Shown: piece after piece, positions 36,022-36,208 of the stretch | Layout: each line of letters starts with the position of its first letter | How positions within the stretch are numbered: the stretch's first letter is position 1 | Origin: a virus | Length of the DNA stretch: 36,208 nt | Reading direction: 5' to 3' (one strand) | Virus record (IMG/VR): IMGVR_UViG_3300018426_001752 | Location: 1-36,208 of that record | Program-made: the position numbers and the translations under genes | Notes under the pieces: generated by a model | Database searches by the model: none | What the model was told of the DNA's origin: nothing | The model's input: the letters and a program-made list of their open reading frames with translations, nothing else

Positions 36022-36208
36022 TGTTTGCAAAGTGGACCGAAGTCAACGGTATTAAGTGTCAGGGTAAAACCGAAGCTCGTACCTGCCAGGCTTTATTTGA
36101 TTTAGGATTTAATGTTAAGAGAGGCAAGTTTGTAGAAACACCTCATGGTCGTTATACGCCAGACTTTGACATTGGATCAGTATATATAGAAGTAAAGGGT
36201 ATTAATTC
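36021..36208 (+). CDS. PD-(D/E)XK nuclease, N-terminal part (cut by window end)
   Basis: 62 residues are visible. The core pattern is R-Y-T-P-D-F-D-I-G with Pro-Asp at 47-48 and Y-I-E-V-K-G with Glu57 and Lys59, the usual PD...ExK arrangement, preceded by E18 as a possible first acid in K-T-E-A-R. The pattern is shared by small phage nucleases of the VSR/DUF1064 kind. The gene runs off the window, so length and the rest of the active site cannot be judged. Starts on the preceding stop (TAATG). Confidence 0.78.
   Translation, partial: MFAKWTEVNGIKCQGKTEARTCQALFDLGFNVKRGKFVETPHGRYTPDFDIGSVYIEVKGIN

Noticed and set aside
1-36208. tRNA genes, CRISPR arrays, insertion sequences and integrase or attachment sites.
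   Set aside because: No cloverleaf-like segment, direct-repeat array, transposase or integrase was seen. All intergenic gaps are under 300 bases and are accounted for by promoters, hairpins or leaders.

Overview
The window is a stretch of a T4-superfamily myovirus genome. Every supported gene is on the + strand, packed with short gaps or start/stop overlaps, in AT-rich DNA. The core order is tail sheath, tail tube, portal, prohead core, protease, scaffold, major capsid, then uvsY, uvsW, gene 55, 47, 46, 45, 44, 62, regA, 43, uvsX and 41. To my knowledge this order is closer to marine and alphaproteobacterial T4-like phages than to T4 itself. An Hsp20 between regA and the polymerase, many 2-oxoglutarate/queuosine-type accessory genes and a DUF1127 protein (a family abundant in Alphaproteobacteria) point to a phage of an aquatic or soil alphaproteobacterium. 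The host assignment is an inference.

Layout. 1-6281: virion morphogenesis genes (gp18 C-terminus to gp23), closed by a strong terminator. 6385-7315: a small early operon with two unknown small proteins and a deoxyribonucleotidase-like HAD enzyme. 7321-7898: a late-promoter-driven second tail-tube-fold protein. 7925-10955: recombination genes (UvsY, a RecB/MGME1-like exonuclease, UvsW) and an Sm-like small protein. 11040-13131: the late sigma factor gp55, followed by an inserted group of SDR epimerase, APS-kinase-like kinase and nucleotidyltransferase. 13109-18820: the replication/recombination core (gp47, gp46, gp45, gp44, glutaredoxin, gp62, RegA). 18843-20361: Hsp20, DUF1127 and small proteins, including a gene with a broken reading frame. 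20393-24201: gp43 DNA polymerase and a primase-polymerase-like protein. 24198-26629: a sugar-nucleotide island (cupin, eukaryotic-type phosphomannomutase, cytidylyltransferase, nucleotide-sugar dehydrogenase). 26595-29273: UvsX, a small protein and gp41 helicase. 29270-36208: accessory metabolism (2OG-Fe oxygenase, ThyX, QueD, QueE, MazG-like, FolE), a GIY-YIG-like protein, a basic protein with a capsid-targeting-like N-terminus, several small unknown genes and a truncated nuclease.

Regulation can be read directly. Six places carry a host sigma-70-type promoter with exactly 17 bp between a TTGACT/GTGACT-like -35 and a TATATT/TATAAT -10, often extended to TATATTAATA. Three exact TATAAATA boxes plus one AATAAATA lie in intergenic gaps before virion genes and hsp20, matching the T4 late promoter read by gp55, gp33 and gp45; gp55 and gp45 are encoded here.

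The most interesting items are: FolE-QueD-QueE, a route to 7-deazaguanine that may feed genome modification, with a QueD whose canonical metal ligands are changed; an AEP-like primase candidate behind gp43 with no gp61 in the window; two sugar/nucleotidyltransferase islands inside the replication core; a possible frameshift at 20078-20086; a phage DUF1127 protein; and a candidate packaged internal protein at 34731.
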